NCBI RefSeq assembly: GCF_937001465.1
Contig: NC_064561.1
Span: 53,948,698-54,012,697 of the forward strand
DNA: 64,000 nt
Source: Orcinus orca
Taxonomy: Eukaryota; Chordata; Mammalia; Artiodactyla; Delphinidae
Direction: 5' to 3'
The notes beneath the pieces were generated by a model that had not been told where the DNA came from, did no database searches, and was given only the letters and a program-made list of their open reading frames with translations. Below, one piece after another: positions 59,581 through 64,000 of this stretch (position 1 is the first letter of the stretch; each line of letters begins with the position of its first letter). The position numbers were made by a program, and so were the translations under genes.

Positions 59581-60775
59581 CAAAAGGTAAAAATCAAAAC
59601 CAAAAAACCAATGAACTGTAAAGTCCCAAGAGATATGCTATAGGGAATACATAGTTTTCTTTCCTCAAATAATAAAATGTTGAAACCAAAAAACTCCAGA
59701 ACAAAAGAAAGAAGAAAACAAAACTCAACAAATTTAGACTCATCAATGAGAAAAAAAGAACAGTTCATTTTCCAGACAGGTCAATGTTCCCATTTGAAAT
59801 CATTAGAAGCTTCATGCTGTGGTCAAGGACAATCTTCTTCCTAGTTCTTCTGCCTGCTAGACCTGTTCTGTTCATATTTAATGGCTATTTAGACATCTCA
59901 AAGATGATATTGATCTGTGTCTTAAAGTGGAATTGATTATTCGGCATGCCACTATTAAAATGTCCCTTTATTGCATAGGACTTTGCCTCAGGGCACATTA
60001 ATGCTGTTTTGTCAACAGCATGTATTCAGTGGCTAATAGATTCACTCTCAGCTAAGCAGGTACAGTCAAATTTCATGAAGGGAGTTTGATTTACGTTTAG
60101 GAGCTAATAACAAGATGCAAGTTTGGATATACAAGACCGTGTGCCAATTTATTTCTGGGAAGAAAAATAGAGGGAATCCTTTTAAAAAAAAATGACTGTT
60201 TTCTATCATCTGGAGATTACTTAGTGGAGAAAAATGTGTGTATGCCAACTGAAGCCATTTGAACTGAGTAAAACTATTAGGAAGTGATTCAAATCCTAAT
60301 TTCCATCTATTTTGCTCATTTATTCATTGGCTTGTTGGAGGAGAGAACAGCAAAACGAAGATTGTCAAGCCAGTTCAGAATTCATAAAGGGAAGGATTCT
60401 GCACTCTACTATTCACCTCCACTATGGCAAACCAGGCAGAACTGAACTATTCTTGTGGACTTCAAAGGCTGTATAATTTTTCTGCAATGCTTTCTCAGTA
60501 CAGTAGTTTTTTAGGAAAGTATATTTTATGTGAGTTCTTTCTGTTGTGGTGATGGTTTTGACTAACACAAATATTACTTCAATGCAAGATATTTGTTCTC
60601 CTGGAAAATGTTTTCAGAATAAACATTTTAGATACAGCATACCAGTGGATCCAAATATTTTTTTTAGCAGTCTGGAAACTCATGAGATTAAATTACGTAG
60701 GTAAGATATGAATTTTGCGAATTTAGCAAACCTAATTTACTGTTAGAAATAATCTATTGTTGAAGTAAGATATCA
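59581..60775. other. Non-coding DNA between two old L1 fragments
   Basis: No repeat recognised in 59790-60770. It is AT-rich and of ordinary complexity, so a good candidate stretch for conserved non-coding sequence. Confidence 0.5.
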
Positions 60776-60779
60776 CGAA

Positions 60780-61305
60780 GTATGCCCCAGCAATTCCATT
60801 CCTAGGTATATACTACAAACTGATGTTCAAACCAAAGTGCGTACACATATGTTCATAGCAGCACTATTCACAATAGCCAAAAGGTGGAAACAACTCAAAT
60901 GCTCATCAGCTGATGAAGAGATAAACAAAATGTAGTACATCTATACATTGGAATATTATTCAGCCGTAAAAGGCTGAATAATATGTGGCGTGTTGTACAT
61001 GTTACAACGTGAATGAAACTAGAAAACATAACGCTAAGTGAAAGAAGTCAGAAGTAAAAGGTCACATATTGTATGAGTTCATGTATAGAAAGTATTCAGA
61101 ATAGGCAAACAGAGACAAAAATGCAGATTAATGGTTTTGAGAGAACGGACAAAGTGAGGAATGGGAAGTTACTTCTTCCTGTGGAGTGATGAAAGTGCTG
61201 GGGAACAAGAGAGTGATAATACACATTGTGAATGAACTAAAGGCCACTGAATTGTATATATTAAAATGGTTAAAATGGTGAGTTGTATATTATGTGAATG
61301 TCCCA
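60780..61305 (+). mobile_element. Old L1 3' fragment
   Basis: 'cagcaattccattcctaggt', 'agcagcactattcacaatag', 'tacattggaatattattcag' and 'ctaagtgaaagaagtcagaa' run through the ORF2 end into the 3' UTR. It contains a perfect hairpin at 60953-60984. Confidence 0.87.
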
Positions 61306-61309
61306 TCAG

Positions 61310-62035
61310 TAGAAATTTATATAAATGTATGTGTATCATGAGCACATGTGTTGGGAAGCACCTGTACACTGAACCACTATCTTTGTATAATTGTAACTAC
61401 ACATTGTGCTCATGCCAGATGGAGGGGGGGATTCGAAAACAGGACGTGTAGACACTGCTGAGCCAAAAGAACGTGGAGAAAAAGAGCTGCTTTTTTCCCA
61501 GGAGACTCAACTCCCTATTAATCCTCTGCCACTCAGCTGTTCTTTACTACCAAAAACATCCAAAGTAGAACTATAAAAACAACCTGCCATCCGGCAGAGG
61601 AGCAGATGGAAGTCAGATGGTCTGTCAGGCTAGGAAGAGGCTGTGCTGGGTACGACACTAGTCATGAGCTGTGCGTGGCATCTGAAAAGTGCATCCGGAT
61701 TATCCAGCTGGGTCTACAAAGTCAACGCAGGTCTGGCCATACTGTAGGTGGGGTTACTTAGCAGACCCACAGATATGAAACCTTGATGGGAGGTGCGGTG
61801 GACAGGTAGCTGATCGGTGAAGAAGCATGAATGTGAGAAAGGAGCAGAGGATAAACAGGAAATCATGAAGGAGGTCAAGTTAAACAGCCTTTGCCAAACA
61901 CGTCTGATCTCAGTTTCCCTTTTTTTGTGGGGGGAGGTGGTATCTCTCTTACTATCTCTCAACTCATTTCATGCCACAGCACTGTGCAGATGAGGTAAAG
62001 CCAATGATAGTGCACAGAGTTACAACATCGGCACT
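61310..62035. other. Non-coding DNA, no gene seen
   Basis: Unassigned. Confidence 0.5.
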
Positions 62036-62039
62036 CATT

Positions 62040-62285
62040 ACACTGCTGCTAAAAGCAGTTTCCACTTGCCTGGTGCTAACTGTGAGCCAGGCCTGAGCTA
62101 GAAGCATCTAAGGATTATCTCGTTTAGTACTCACACACCCTTCAAGGTAGGCATTATCCCATTCAGTGAGGACTCGAGGAAACTAAGGCTTGTCCAGGTG
62201 AAAGAGCTCTCTCAAGTTCTCCCATCTAGTGGCCAAACCGGTGTTCGAAAGCTGGGAGTCTGACTGTAGTGCTCTTCTAATCACA
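62040..62285 (+). mobile_element. MIR SINE
   Basis: 'ctgtgagccaggcctgagct', 'aaggtaggcattatcccatt' and 'ctagtggccaaaccggtgtt' are MIR landmarks in order. Confidence 0.8.
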
Positions 62286-62479
62286 GAGATACCTTCAATA
62301 ACAGCTATACTCACAGAAAGTTTTCAGGGAAAAGCTCATGAGCCCTTGACCTATAGTAATCTGACTCTGAAGAAATGTGCAAAGGGATTTTCAAAGGTCC
62401 AGCAGCAAACCAGTGAAGATAGCATAAAAGCCAGGATGTGAGGAAGTGTGAAGTAGGAGAGAAAGAGGTACCAAAAAAT

Positions 62480-62640
62480 AGACTTAACTTGCTTTATTGT
62501 CATCATCTATTTACACAACAGTCACCTCCACTAAGCTGAGAGCGCGTAGCAGGCAGGAATCCTGAGTTTTTCACCCTGGTGCATAGTACAGTGCTTGTAA
62601 CCAATAAGCCTTTAATAAATATTTTTGAATAAAACTGGAC
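62480..62640 (+). mobile_element. L2 3' end
   Basis: 'catagtacagtgcttgtaac' followed by 'aagcctttaataaatatttt' and 'tgaataaaac' is the L2 terminus. Confidence 0.7.
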
Positions 62641-62654
62641 TTCTGGTATCATGA

Positions 62655-62900
62655 CTGATAAGAATAATAATAGTTGCTACCATTTATTGAGCATTTAACT
62701 TATGCTTAGAAATGCACACTTTATAAAGCTTATATCTCTTTTCCACCTCCCAACAAATGAAGTAAGTATAATTACAAAGAAACTGAAGTTCAAATAACTT
62801 TCACAAATTCAACCGTCTAGTAAAAAGTGAACTGTATTTCAAATCCTAATCTCTATGACTCCAAATCCCAGGTGCTTTAACCTCTTCTATTTTCTATAAT
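62655..62900 (+). mobile_element. MIR SINE
   Basis: 'gttgctaccatttattgagc' starts a MIR that continues through 'cacaaattcaaccgtctagt' to 'aggtgctttaacctcttcta'. Confidence 0.78.
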
Positions 62901-62904
62901 AAAT

Positions 62905-63565
62905 GATCCATGCTTTAGTGAGGAGGGATTAGTGACTATGTGCGTTTTGGAAAAGGAAAATGAAAATTATAATGTAATGTCAGCTTTTAAAAAACCTGAA
63001 TGCAAAATTATACACGTGGTTTGATTACAACTGGGTAAGAATTCACAGCATACAAAGGAAACAGCAGGAAGCCTGGAAAATAAAACAGCTGTATAAGAAT
63101 GGTGAGACTACGGATAATTTTTTAACATTTTGCTTAATTTTTCTATAATGTTAAGAATAAATAAGATTTGAAGATAAATACACATGTAATAAAACAAATT
63201 ATTATATGCACACAAACTGATGGCTTTAGGCAGAATCACTGCTTTTGAGCTATGGTTGTAGATCCAGGATAATTATATGACATCTTGGGTACCATATTTT
63301 CCTAAAGATATGGCAAAGCTCTGTGAAACAGGAATTTTGAGTCTTCCTCAATTCACTAGCTAAGATTAAAAGTTTGAAAATATTCTCCTCAGTGGAACAT
63401 TCAAAAATATCACTTGCTGTAAATATAACTTCAAACCAGTTTCTCCTTTCATATAATCTATGAAATGTTCTCTGTCTCCATGTATATTAAGTTTTATTAC
63501 TTCTGAAAACATCAACTTCACTGTCAGTCTTTCATCCTGGGCCCAGTTATCTGTTTAAAAGCCAG
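62905..63565. other. Non-coding AT-rich DNA, no gene seen
   Basis: Unassigned. Confidence 0.5.
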
Positions 63566-63574
63566 GTCAATATA

Positions 63575-63860
63575 TGGTACTTCCCTCTTTAAAAACCCTC
63601 CAGCACTTCCCATTACATAAAGAATGGTCAGAACTCCAGGTCCTAATCTCTATTCCCTCTTACTATCCTCCATAGACCATATGCTCTACTCACAATTTGC
63701 CATTCACATTCATAACATTCATGATTTCATGCCTTTCTTGTAATAGAAACTTGGTTTCAAACGCCTTTGCCTCACGTATCAAATCTTGTCTCATTCCTCA
63801 AGATTCAAGAGTACTGCTTCTGTTACACCTTTAATAATACTGCATGCCCTGGTTTAAATG
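63575..63860 (+). mobile_element. L2 fragment
   Basis: 'aaaaccctccagcacttccc', 'gaatggtcagaactccaggt' and 'ctcattcctcaagattcaag' follow L2 order. Diverged. Confidence 0.65.
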
Positions 63861-63929
63861 ACTCAAGATGCCGTGATCCCAATGTATAATCTTTGTATTG
63901 CTACAGCTTACTATATTCTGTCTTCTCTG

Positions 63930-64000
63930 ATATAATAATAGTAGATAACATTTATCAAATATATTGATTATGCATTTTATGTGTATTAGCTCACTTAAAA
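63930..64000 (+). mobile_element. MIR SINE, cut by window end
   Basis: 'gtagataacatttatcaaat' and 'ttttatgtgtattagctcac' suit the first 70 bases of a MIR. Confidence 0.6.

Overview
This window is nuclear DNA from a mammal, almost certainly a cetacean (whale or dolphin). The strongest sign is five copies of a tRNA-derived SINE (about 195-220 bp, opening 'gcttccctggtggcgcagtgg', ending in an A-tail) of the type that dominates young SINE insertions in cetaceans. A longer, related CHR-type copy and L1 elements with the cetartiodactyl 3' end are also present. MIR, L2 and MER5A-like relics are those of any placental mammal. Nothing is microbial, and there are no operons, ribosome binding sites or phage features.

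No intact protein-coding gene could be supported. The long open frames lie in transposons, SINEs, low-complexity tracts or the GC-rich island. The only strong sign of a host gene is a CpG island at about 51.25-53.35 kb, a likely promoter and first exon. It holds good candidate splice donors on both strands (plus at 51,880/51,881; minus at 52,184/52,183), so the direction of transcription is unresolved.

Layout. 1-2.1 kb: 3' part of a minus-strand L1. 2.1-8.3 kb: AT-rich non-coding DNA with an old L1 split by a CHR SINE, and a young SINE at 7.13 kb. 8.35-13.0 kb: old plus-strand L1 without ORF1. 13-19.3 kb: L2 and MIR relics, two young SINEs and a perfect 3 x 101 bp tandem repeat. 19.3-24.3 kb: a younger plus-strand L1 with its 5' UTR but two large internal deletions. 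24.3-38 kb: MIR and L2 relics, a GAT repeat, a small palindromic mariner-type element, a MIR split by an unidentified insert, a G-rich purine tract and a young SINE. 38-51 kb: an old minus-strand L1, several microsatellites (one a TG/CG tract of about 100 bp), a minus-strand SINE, a 185 bp L1 tail and a 350 bp polypyrimidine tract. 51-53.3 kb: the CpG island. 53.3-64 kb: MIR, L2, MER5A-like and L1 relics in AT-rich DNA.

The parts do not work together as a pathway. The window is best read as the flank or promoter region of one unidentified gene inside repeat-rich DNA. Repeat family names come from reading the sequence against remembered consensus sequences, not from a database search, so edges of old copies are uncertain by tens of bases.
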